This document shows, one piece after another, positions 1 to 5,278 of a stretch of DNA of 5,278 nucleotides. The first letter of the stretch is position 1; the number at the start of each line of letters is the position of its first letter. This DNA comes from a bacterium (lineage in GTDB: Bacteria > Bdellovibrionota > Bdellovibrionia > Bdellovibrionales > UBA1609): contig JAJYHS010000097.1 in the NCBI GenBank assembly GCA_021784635.1, positions 1 through 5,278 of the forward strand. The letters are read 5' to 3'. A program made the position numbers and the translations under genes. The notes beneath the pieces were generated by a model, which saw nothing but the letters and a program-made list of their open reading frames with translations, made no database searches and had not been told where the DNA came from.

Positions 1-180
1 GTGAAAAAACTTAAGATCACCGTCGCGTAATTCTATGGCTTGATGCCCACCAGTTGACGCCCCAGACGGAATTGCGGCACGGCCCACAAACTGGTGATCA
101 ACAGTTACTTCAATTTCAACTGTTGGGTAACCACGACTGTCGAGAATCTGCCGCGCGCGTACTTGTGTGATCTTGCCCAT
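1..180 (-). CDS. eno: Enolase, N-terminal 60 residues (cut by window edge)
   Basis: Translating the minus strand from the ATG at 180 gives an open frame to the window edge with the signature of enolase (2-phosphoglycerate hydratase, glycolysis, cytoplasmic). Visible landmarks are [14 protein letters not shown] at residues 4-17, PTVE at 19-22, the mobile catalytic loop PSGAST at 38-43 (Ser42 is the position that contacts the second magnesium in the family), and ELRDGD at 50-55. Full enolases are about 430 residues, so some 85% lies outside the window. The start is firm: a perfect AAGGAGG sits 6 bases upstream and the alignment begins at the usual family N-terminus. The first 65 bases overlap the end of the preceding gene in another frame. 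Two positions normally near-invariant differ: Tyr18 replaces Asn in DSRGNPT, and Gln47 replaces Glu in the STGxxEA motif. Identity is nearly certain from the motifs; whether it is the main enolase or a divergent paralogue cannot be seen. Confidence 0.95.
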   Translation of the reverse strand, partial: MGKITQVRARQILDSRGYPTVEIEVTVDHQFVGRAAIPSGASTGGHQAIELRDGDLKFFH

Positions 181-1132
181 GAAATGCCTCCTTAGAACGG
201 TTCGATGACTCTGAATGATTCAGCAGTTCACGTGTGACTTCACTGAAATTTTCTTGCACGCGCTCCCAATTCACGCGCTTCATTGCCTCACGCACTTGTT
301 CGGACATGCGGTCTTGTCCTATCAGTAAAGTGATCAGCTGTTGGGAACGCGTAAAATAATCTTGCAACTTCATAATCTGCTGGTGAATTCCCGAATTGCT
401 TTCTGAAGCACCCGTCAAAGACTCCGTCTGAACAGGCATCGACTTTGCGGCAAGCGCATTTTCGAGTTTAATCCGTTCAAGTTCGCGCGTCTTGGCAAGT
501 AAAGCTTGTTCCGTTTTCTCAAGAGTTGAAATCAAATTTTCAAACACTTCGGGAGCCATTTGGCGCCGTTCGACGGATTCATTGCGAAACGCAGCTTGTG
601 AGGGCTGCCAATTGACGCTCAAACGATTTTGTTGCCAATTTGCTTCGGCCATCGGTAACCCCATAAAAACAGGAATTGTTTCTATGGCCGAACGAATATA
701 CGCCGCAACGTGCGGAAATTCGTCAGACGAAATCGGCAAATCAAATGAAACGCTGAACTCGCCACGACGAATATTCGCAATCGGTGGCGCCGGTGAAATA
801 AAATAAGAAAGAAACCGCTGCGGTTGCAGAAAAATATCGTGAGGTTTATCGATCATTCGCAATACGCTATCGAGTACGCCCCATGCCTTGAGCTCTTTCG
901 CGCTATGCCCAATAAGTTCCAACGGATTTTCGATACTTCTCTGTTCCACACACCAGTTTTCAACCTGCCCCAAAAATCGATCTAATCGAGCAGCGTCAAG
1001 CCAGCAGCTCGTATCTTTCAAAAATTCAAACGGCAGGTCAGTGAGGTCGTAAATGTCATGGAGGTCTTCGCCGCGCTGGTGCAAAAAAGTGATGATGGAA
1101 TTGGTAATTTTACCGCTGAAAAACACGGCCAC
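116..1132 (-). CDS. Sensor-like protein with coiled-coil tail, function unknown (338 aa)
   Basis: I do not recognise a named family with certainty. Residues 1-175 look like one globular alpha/beta domain. It opens [18 protein letters not shown], followed by LPFEFLKD at 33-40, an alpha-helical stretch with [21 protein letters not shown] at about 73-93, then alternating beta and helix through NRLSVNW at 169-175. This layout recalls N-terminal sensor regions found on some proteobacterial histidine kinases and AraC-type regulators, but that is an impression only. Residues 193-230 are a charged heptad-like helix ([20 protein letters not shown]), probably coiled coil; 231-248 is a polar linker; 249-305 is again helical. 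There is no signal peptide, membrane segment, kinase, HTH or GGDEF domain, so it is probably a cytoplasmic scaffold or signalling partner. The start is the GTG at 1132, the first possible start after the in-frame stop at 1193-1195; a second GTG at 1126 is an alternative. Neither has a good Shine-Dalgarno site. The last 21 codons overlap eno. Confidence 0.75.
   Translation of the reverse strand: MAVFFSGKITNSIITFLHQRGEDLHDIYDLTDLPFEFLKDTSCWLDAARLDRFLGQVENWCVEQRSIENPLELIGHSAKELKAWGVLDSVLRMIDKPHDIFLQPQRFLSYFISPAPPIANIRRGEFSVSFDLPISSDEFPHVAAYIRSAIETIPVFMGLPMAEANWQQNRLSVNWQPSQAAFRNESVERRQMAPEVFENLISTLEKTEQALLAKTRELERIKLENALAAKSMPVQTESLTGASESNSGIHQQIMKLQDYFTRSQQLITLLIGQDRMSEQVREAMKRVNWERVQENFSEVTRELLNHSESSNRSKEAFHGQDHTSTRAADSRQSWLPNS
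187..193 (-). promoter_or_regulatory. Strong Shine-Dalgarno site of eno
   Basis: The minus strand reads AAGGAGG, then the six-base spacer CATTTC, then the ATG of eno. It lies inside the 3' coding part of the upstream 338-residue gene. It fixes the eno start and suggests that eno is translated efficiently despite the gene overlap. Confidence 0.85.
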
Positions 1133-1134
1133 TT

Positions 1135-1161
1135 TGTATATTTTGTGGCTAACTGTGACAA
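1135..1161 (-). promoter_or_regulatory. Weak promoter candidate ahead of the 338-residue gene
   Basis: In the 75-base gap after cpaF the minus strand carries TTGTCA (1161-1156, five of six matches to the -35 consensus), 15 bases, then TATACA (1140-1135, four of six matches to the -10 consensus). The spacing is 2 bases short of the optimum. A start of transcription about 7 bases after the -10 would fall around 1128, practically on the GTG codons at 1132 and 1126, which would mean a leaderless or near-leaderless message. That would fit the missing Shine-Dalgarno site. The rest of the gap shows no convincing hairpin terminator for cpaF. Confidence 0.25.
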
Positions 1162-1207
1162 GCTGGATTACAGACCCGGTGCGTTGTGGGCGTCAGCACG
1201 GTTATTC

Positions 1208-2320
1208 TTATGCTGCGCTGGGTTTTTGAAACTTGTCGCGCCCGAATGGGATTTGATTGTCCTCTATTTCTGCTAAAAATGTAGGCAATTCGCCGGTGGG
1301 TTGCAGACTTCCTGCAAGTTTGCCGTCTGGCCGTTTCAAAAGACGGCTCATCGAATAAATCGGGACAACGTCGTAGGACCCGTCCGGTGTAAACCCTCGC
1401 ACTTCTGAAATTTCAGCTATCCGGCGGGAGCCATCCGAATAGCGCGAAATCTGTACAACAATGTCAATCGCTGAAACAATCTGACCGCGAAGGGCCCGCT
1501 CGCTCAACTTTTGTTCGGCGCCTTGTGCAAGAGCCTCGAGTCGCGTCAAGGCATCTTCCGACGAATTGGCGTGCACCGTACCCATACAACCTTTGTGGCC
1601 CGTGTTCATCGCCTGAACGAGTTCAAGCGCTTCAGCGCCGCGCACTTCGCCGACAACAATGCGATCAGGGCGCAAACGCAAGCTACTTTTGAGAAGGTCG
1701 CGTACCGATACTTCACTTAAATTTTTTTCATCGGCCATGCGAGTTTCGAAAAACACAACGTGTTCGTATTCAACTTTAAGTTCGCTGGCGTCTTCAATTA
1801 CGATAAGCCGTTGGCCCGGCGGGATGCGCTCACATAACATTCCAAGCAGAGTCGTTTTACCGCTTCCTGTGCCGCCGCTGACAAGAATATTTTTGCCGAG
1901 TTTAACTGCAATATCCAAAAACTGGGCGGCATCGAGACTGATCGCTCCCATACGCACGTATTCTTTAAATGAAATTTGTTGTGATGCGAATTTTCGAATT
2001 GCGACCGTCGTACCTTTTCGCGAACAAGGTGGTAGTACAGCGTGTATGCGATAACCGTTCGGCAGTCGCGCATCAAGACGGGGCTGATCGTCATTGATAA
2101 CACGCCCGACGCTTTGAGCGATATTGTTAACCGCGGCCCGCAACGAATCTTCGTCCTTAAACGCCGCTGTGGTTTTCTGAATTTTCCCGGCAATTTCGAC
2201 CCAAATTTCATTTGGCCCATTGATCATTACTTCGGTCACGCTTTCATCATTTAACAGATGCTCGATCGGTGCCAAAAAATTTCGAATGGCCTCTTGAAAC
2301 ACCGTGCCTGGAGTATTCAC
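1208..2320 (-). CDS. cpaF: CpaF/TadA-family secretion ATPase
   Basis: Hexameric ATPase of the type II/type IV secretion superfamily, which in characterised relatives powers assembly (and sometimes retraction) of Tad/Flp pili at the cytoplasmic face of the inner membrane. The 370-residue protein is complete. Residues 15-110 form the N-terminal domain with the family hallmark VTEVMINGPNEIWVE (28-42). The ATPase core has Walker A GGTGSGKT (149-156, Lys155), the Asp box VIEDASEL (174-181, Glu176, Asp177), Walker B RIVVGEVRGAEALELVQAMNTGHKG (220-244, Glu225) and the His box GTVHANS (247-252, His250). The C-terminal part (PIYSMSRLLKRPDGK, then TGELPTF) is typical of CpaF. It is shorter than many CpaF proteins (about 450 residues), which carry extra N-terminal sequence. 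All catalytic motifs are intact, so it should be active. The start is a GTG with GGAG 6 bases upstream. It lies 3 bases after the cupredoxin-like gene, so the two are almost certainly cotranscribed. No other Tad component is in view, so the machine it drives is unknown. Confidence 0.95.
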   Translation of the reverse strand: MNTPGTVFQEAIRNFLAPIEHLLNDESVTEVMINGPNEIWVEIAGKIQKTTAAFKDEDSLRAAVNNIAQSVGRVINDDQPRLDARLPNGYRIHAVLPPCSRKGTTVAIRKFASQQISFKEYVRMGAISLDAAQFLDIAVKLGKNILVSGGTGSGKTTLLGMLCERIPPGQRLIVIEDASELKVEYEHVVFFETRMADEKNLSEVSVRDLLKSSLRLRPDRIVVGEVRGAEALELVQAMNTGHKGCMGTVHANSSEDALTRLEALAQGAEQKLSERALRGQIVSAIDIVVQISRYSDGSRRIAEISEVRGFTPDGSYDVVPIYSMSRLLKRPDGKLAGSLQPTGELPTFLAEIEDNQIPFGRDKFQKPSAA

Positions 2321-2323
2321 GGT

Positions 2324-2893
2324 TTACTCCGATGCGGGTTCGCGAAGATCCAGTTTAATGGCTGGCGTTGTAACTGGAGCCGCGGGAGCGGTCGAATATA
2401 CAATTAATTGCCCTTGTGCAGAAGTTTCGGGGGATTCATACGAGTAAACCCCGTCGCGGGTCGGCGCGATATTAAACGAACGAACCTTGCCATAATAGGT
2501 CGAGTCGTATTCGTTAAATGCATCCATTATAAAACTGACATTGCGGTCGTTTTTGTTCACGTTTACGACGTAAATACGGTACTGCTGACCCTCGCGAACT
2601 CGAATTGTTGAAGGAATAAATCCCTTGTCGGTATTGAGAATAACAATATCCTGTACCGGCCGCGTAGTATCGATAATGTTCGAGAATAAATTCGGTTGTG
2701 CAGCTGTTTGAGCTTGCGCTGGCAAGAGACTCAAATCGGTACTCGTCACTGACGACTCCGTCGGGCCAACTCGATGGGCAAAGTCGATCTTCCAGCTTGC
2801 AAATGCGGAACCCGCCGTCAACAATACGGTCGCAATCGCGATGACGTATAGGCTAGTGGATCTGTTGCCGCGCGTGAAAATCGGCAAATTCAC
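2324..2893 (-). CDS. Exported protein with cupredoxin-like domain lacking copper ligands
   Basis: From the GTG at 2893 the protein has 189 residues. Residues 1-13 are short and basic (Arg8, Arg11); 14-32 are a hydrophobic segment ending in SAFA before SW, which could be a cleaved signal peptide (cut after Ala32) or a single membrane anchor. Residues 40-75 are a Ser/Thr/Ala/Gln-rich linker. Residues 80-167 read like a cupredoxin beta sandwich: DIVILNTDKGFIPSTIRVREGQ (82-103), the strand YRIYVVNVNK (105-114), NVSFIMDAF (118-126) and a final GVYSYESPETSAQGQLIVYS (148-167), matching the order seen in CoxII- and EfeO-like domains. Where copper proteins place His and the Cys/His/Met loop, this one has Asn118 and a Ser/Pro/Glu-rich loop; there is no Cys at all and the only His (40) is outside the domain. 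It is thus probably a structural or binding module, not an electron carrier. An ATG at 2932 would add 13 residues but has no Shine-Dalgarno site. It sits directly before cpaF. Fold assignment is moderate; function unknown. Confidence 0.8.
   Translation of the reverse strand: MNLPIFTRGNRSTSLYVIAIATVLLTAGSAFASWKIDFAHRVGPTESSVTSTDLSLLPAQAQTAAQPNLFSNIIDTTRPVQDIVILNTDKGFIPSTIRVREGQQYRIYVVNVNKNDRNVSFIMDAFNEYDSTYYGKVRSFNIAPTRDGVYSYESPETSAQGQLIVYSTAPAAPVTTPAIKLDLREPASE
2327..2330 (-). promoter_or_regulatory. Ribosome-binding site of cpaF abutting the upstream stop codon
   Basis: The minus strand reads GGAG, TAA (stop of the cupredoxin-like gene), ACC, then GTG (start of cpaF). The Shine-Dalgarno core thus lies in the last codons of the upstream gene with a 6-base spacer. 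This arrangement is typical of translational coupling and supports the GTG start. Confidence 0.7.
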
Positions 2894-3131
2894 GAGCCAC
2901 CTCCATTGCCAAATAGCCGAGCGATCGCTCATCGAACGTCTCGAGTTTTTCTATTAGCACTCCCACGTCTGATTGAAAATTGTTGGCAACTTTAACCACA
3001 GCGAATAGTGGTGCAGGATCCTGGTTCATTTCTTTCAGGGCATCTTGCCAATCGACTTGCAATATGGGCTCAATCACACCCATTTCATAGAGCGCATCAA
3101 ACACTGTTTGCAAATTCCCTTGGAGGTACAT
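2853..3131 (-). CDS. Small conserved-looking cytoplasmic protein, function unknown (92 aa)
   Basis: I do not recognise the family. The protein is acidic and mostly helical by appearance, without signal peptide, membrane segment, Cys, or zinc-ribbon or HTH motifs. It begins MYLQGNLQTVFDALYEMGVI, has a central DWQDALKEMNQDP (28-40), a hydrophobic patch LFAVVKVANNF, and an amphipathic C-terminal half (VGVLIEKLETFDERSLGYLAMEVAREFADFH). It is likely a real gene: the ATG has GGAG 5 bases upstream, amino-acid composition is normal, and it fills the space between clpB and the next gene with the same strand and close spacing. Its last 41 bases overlap the start of the cupredoxin-like gene (80 bases if the ATG at 2932 were used), pointing to coupled translation. 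Residues such as FDALYEMGVI and LIEKLETFDE look suited to protein-protein contact, so a regulator or adaptor for the neighbouring ATPase or exported protein is possible, but that is speculation. Confidence 0.75.
   Translation of the reverse strand: MYLQGNLQTVFDALYEMGVIEPILQVDWQDALKEMNQDPAPLFAVVKVANNFQSDVGVLIEKLETFDERSLGYLAMEVAREFADFHARQQIH
2900..2904 (-). promoter_or_regulatory. Shine-Dalgarno site deciding the GTG start of the cupredoxin-like gene
   Basis: The minus strand reads GGAGG, the six-base spacer TGGCTC, then GTG at 2893. The upstream in-frame ATG at 2932 is preceded by GAGACGTTCG, which has no comparable site. The GTG also places the basic residues and hydrophobic segment in a normal signal-peptide arrangement. 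The site lies inside the 3' coding end of the 92-residue gene. Confidence 0.7.
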
Positions 3132-3136
3132 GAAAA

Positions 3137-3140
3137 CTCC
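3137..3140 (-). promoter_or_regulatory. Ribosome-binding site of the 92-residue gene
   Basis: The minus strand reads GGAG, the spacer TTTTC, then ATG at 3131. It lies in the 72-base gap after clpB (3132-3203). I see no convincing -35/-10 pair and no hairpin with a T tract in that gap, so transcription may continue from clpB or start from a non-standard promoter. Confidence 0.6.
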
Positions 3141-3203
3141 GTCGGTTGTTACAGTGTCTTATTCGGAGACTATTGCTTTGAAGTTGAGTCTAGGTTGGTA
3201 TTG

Positions 3204-5278
3204 TTACTCAACAGTGAATTTTAAACCCAAATCATGCGCGTCAATATTCACCGTATGCCCGGCCGAAAATTCACCGGCGATCAGACCTTTGGCGAGGGGA
3301 TTGAGCACTTCTGTTTTTATTACGCGCTTTAACGGTCGGGCGCCAAATACAGGATCATATCCTTTATCGGCCAACCATTTTTTTGCTCGATCCGTAAATT
3401 TTAAAGCTATTTTTTTCTCTTCGAGCCGTCGGCGCACGTCTTCGAGTTGAATATCTACAATTTCCGCCAATCTCTCGGCGTTCAAGCTTTCAAATACAAT
3501 CACTTCATCGACGCGATTTAAGAATTCGGGCCTGAAATGATCGCGCAGTTGCGCCATAACCGCGTCACGCTTTTGCTCGTCGCTCAGTTTTTCATCCATT
3601 ATCGACTGCGAGCCGACATTTGAAGTCATCACAATAACGGTATTACGAAAGTCGACCGTGCGGCCTTGACCATCGGTCAGGCGACCGTCATCCAAAACTT
3701 GCAATAAAATATTAAAAACTTCAGCGTGCGCCTTTTCAATTTCATCAAGTAAAACCACGCTGTACGGGCGTCGACGAACGGCCTCGGTTAGCTGGCCACC
3801 TTCTTCATAGCCAACGTATCCAGGAGGGGCGCCAATCAATCGTGAAACCGAATGCTTTTCCATATACTCGGACATATCGATACGCACGACGGCTTCTTCA
3901 GTATCGAACATAAAATCGGCTAACGCTTTAACCGTTTCAGTTTTACCTACACCAGTTGGACCCAAAAACATAAAACTTCCGATCGGCTGTCGCGGATCTG
4001 AAATTTCCGCGCGCGCGCGCCGAATCGCATCGGCGACCGCCTCCAAAGCTTTGTCTTGTCCAACAACGCGTTTACGAAGTTCCCCTTCCATTTGAAGCAG
4101 TTTTTGCGTTTCGCTCTCGAGCATTTTGTGAACCGGAATACCGGTCCATTTTGCGACGATTTCGGCGATTTCATCGGGAGTGACTTCTTCGCGCAAAAGC
4201 GTCTTTTCCGTTTTTAAACCTTTTTTTTCTTTTTTCTCGCTGAGCAATCGAAGCTTCTTTTCAAGATCCGGCAGCTTTCCGTATTTAAGCTCTGCGGCCC
4301 GCTCCAACCGGCCTTCTCGTTCGGCGCGTTCGATTTCGACCTTCGCATTTTCGATTTCTTCTTTGACGTTTTTAAGACCGAAAATCTTTTCTTTTTCTTT
4401 TTCCCATTGTTTGCTTAAGCCAGCGACTTCGTCTTCTTGGTCGCGAAGTTCGCGCGCAATTTCATCAAGACGCTTACGCGAGTCTTCGTCTTTTTCTTTT
4501 TTGAGCGCTTCGTTTTCGATTTTCAGCTGTGTGATCTTGCGATTGATTTCGTCAATTTCAGCCGGGACGCTATTAATTTCAATCGATAACCGCGACGCCG
4601 CCTCGTCCATCAAATCGATCGCTTTATCGGGCAAAAATCGATCGGCAATATATCTGTGGGAGAGTTTCACCGCTGCGACAATAGCGGCATCCGTAATTCG
4701 AACGCCGTGGTGTACTTCGTACTTTTCTTTCAAACCCCGCAATATCGTAATGGCATCTTCAACCGACGGTTCTTGTACTAATACGGTTTGAAACCGCCGT
4801 TCAAGCGCTTTATCTTTTTCGATGTATTTTCGATATTCGTCGAGAGTGGTCGCGCCGACGCAACGTAACTCACCACGCGCGAGCGCTGGTTTTAATAGCT
4901 GGCCGGCATCAATGGCGCCTTCAGTTTTGCCCGCGCCCACCAATGTGTGAAGCTCGTCAATGAATAGAATAATTTGCCCGTTTGATTCCACCACTTCTTT
5001 AATGACCGCTTTTAACCGGTCTTCAAATTCACCGCGATATTTGGCACCTGCAATAAGCGACCCAAGGTCAAGCGACAGCAATTTTTTATTGAGTAATACT
5101 TCGGGGACGTCGCGATTAATAATCCTTAAAGCAAGCCCTTCGGCAATTGCCGTTTTACCCACTCCGGGTTCGCCAATCAATACGGGATTGTTTTTCGTTC
5201 GGCGCGAAAGCACCTGAATCACGCGACGAATTTCTTCGTCGCGTCCTATAACAGGATCCAGTTTGCCCTGCTCGGCCA
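3204..5278 (-). CDS. clpB: ATP-dependent disaggregase ClpB, lacking its N-terminus (window edge)
   Basis: Hsp100 chaperone that threads aggregated proteins through a hexameric ring together with DnaK. The frame is open from the window edge; 690 full codons are visible of about 860, so the N domain and start of NBD1 (some 170 residues) are outside. The first visible residues are [18 protein letters not shown], typical of ClpB. Counting from there: NBD1 has Walker A GEPGVGKT (35-42), pore loop KYRGEFE (Tyr80), Walker B LFIDE (Asp107, Glu108) and paired arginines ERRF (160-161). The lysine/glutamate-rich coiled-coil middle domain spans roughly 240-365, with [12 protein letters not shown] near 330, a ClpB hallmark. 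NBD2 has Walker A GPTGVGKT (439-446), pore loop GYVGYEEGG (Tyr487), Walker [10 protein letters not shown] (Asp511, Glu512), sensor 1 TSN (Asn553), arginine finger FLNRVDE (Arg588) and sensor 2 GARPLKR (Arg647). No IGF/IGL ClpP-docking loop is present, which separates it from ClpA/ClpC. All catalytic residues are intact. The promoter, and so any heat-shock control, is out of view. Confidence 0.98.
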   Translation of the reverse strand, partial: AEQGKLDPVIGRDEEIRRVIQVLSRRTKNNPVLIGEPGVGKTAIAEGLALRIINRDVPEVLLNKKLLSLDLGSLIAGAKYRGEFEDRLKAVIKEVVESNGQIILFIDELHTLVGAGKTEGAIDAGQLLKPALARGELRCVGATTLDEYRKYIEKDKALERRFQTVLVQEPSVEDAITILRGLKEKYEVHHGVRITDAAIVAAVKLSHRYIADRFLPDKAIDLMDEAASRLSIEINSVPAEIDEINRKITQLKIENEALKKEKDEDSRKRLDEIARELRDQEDEVAGLSKQWEKEKEKIFGLKNVKEEIENAKVEIERAEREGRLERAAELKYGKLPDLEKKLRLLSEKKEKKGLKTEKTLLREEVTPDEIAEIVAKWTGIPVHKMLESETQKLLQMEGELRKRVVGQDKALEAVADAIRRARAEISDPRQPIGSFMFLGPTGVGKTETVKALADFMFDTEEAVVRIDMSEYMEKHSVSRLIGAPPGYVGYEEGGQLTEAVRRRPYSVVLLDEIEKAHAEVFNILLQVLDDGRLTDGQGRTVDFRNTVIVMTSNVGSQSIMDEKLSDEQKRDAVMAQLRDHFRPEFLNRVDEVIVFESLNAERLAEIVDIQLEDVRRRLEEKKIALKFTDRAKKWLADKGYDPVFGARPLKRVIKTEVLNPLAKGLIAGEFSAGHTVNIDAHDLGLKFTVE

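Noticed and set aside
492..806. A 104-codon plus-strand open frame opposite the 338-residue gene
   Set aside because: It has no Shine-Dalgarno support or motif, and its composition is that of an antisense reading.
1174..1207. Possible hairpin after the cpaF stop (GTGC ... GCAC)
   Set aside because: Only about four base pairs with a long loop and no following T tract, so it is not a credible terminator.
1798..2220. A 140-codon minus-strand open frame inside cpaF
   Set aside because: It lies in another frame of the well-supported cpaF gene over its conserved core, has no recognisable motif, and is a coding shadow.
2853..3131. Relation of the small gene beside a CpaF gene to the Bdellovibrio host-interaction (hit) locus protein Bd0108
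   Set aside because: Bd0108 is described as a periplasmic or secreted protein, and its partner Bd0109 as carrying YD repeats. The 92-residue protein here has no signal peptide and its neighbour has a cupredoxin-like domain, so the comparison rests only on size and neighbourhood.
4008..4020. Alternating CG run (six CG units plus C), a potential Z-DNA-like stretch
   Set aside because: It encodes the conserved RRARAE segment of ClpB with GCG/CGC-type codons; short alternating runs arise readily from Arg-Ala repeats.
4180..4791. A 203-codon open frame on the plus strand, rich in Ser and Phe
   Set aside because: It is antisense to the Lys/Glu-rich coiled-coil region of clpB; AAA/GAA-type codons read backwards as TTT/TTC/TCT, which keeps the frame open and explains the composition.

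Overview
The window suggests a Gram-negative bacterium with tightly packed genes of moderate GC content. All genes read on the minus strand, so transcription runs from high to low coordinates. The mix of housekeeping genes (clpB, eno) with a solitary CpaF/TadA-type ATPase, an exported ligand-less cupredoxin-like protein and two lineage-restricted-looking proteins would fit Bdellovibrionota or a related deltaproteobacterial-type lineage. That placement is an inference from overall character, not from a marker gene.

Layout in transcription order. (1) 5278-3204: the disaggregase ClpB, with its N-terminal domain outside the window. (2) 3131-2853: a 92-residue cytoplasmic protein of unknown function. 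(3) 2893-2324: an exported or membrane-anchored protein with a cupredoxin-like beta domain that has no Cys and no His in the domain. (4) 2320-1208: a complete CpaF/TadA-family secretion ATPase. (5) 1132-116: a 338-residue protein with a globular sensor-like N-terminal region followed by predicted coiled coil, with no recognisable output domain. (6) 180-1: the first 60 codons of enolase, cut by the window edge and overlapping gene 5 by 65 bases.

Genes 2, 3 and 4 look like a translationally coupled unit: genes 2 and 3 overlap by 41 bases if the well-placed GTG start is used, and the ribosome-binding site of cpaF overlaps the stop codon of gene 3. ClpB ends 72 bases before gene 2 with no obvious terminator, so read-through from clpB is possible. 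A 75-base gap separates cpaF from gene 5 and holds a weak promoter candidate. Gene 5 and eno overlap and are probably cotranscribed.

The most interesting part is the trio of 92-residue protein, ligand-less cupredoxin-like protein and orphan CpaF. A motor ATPase is encoded directly after an exported protein, with no pilin, prepilin peptidase, TadB/TadC platform or secretin in view. No RNA genes, insertion sequences, CRISPR arrays or convincing terminators were seen, and no gene-free stretch exceeds 75 bases.
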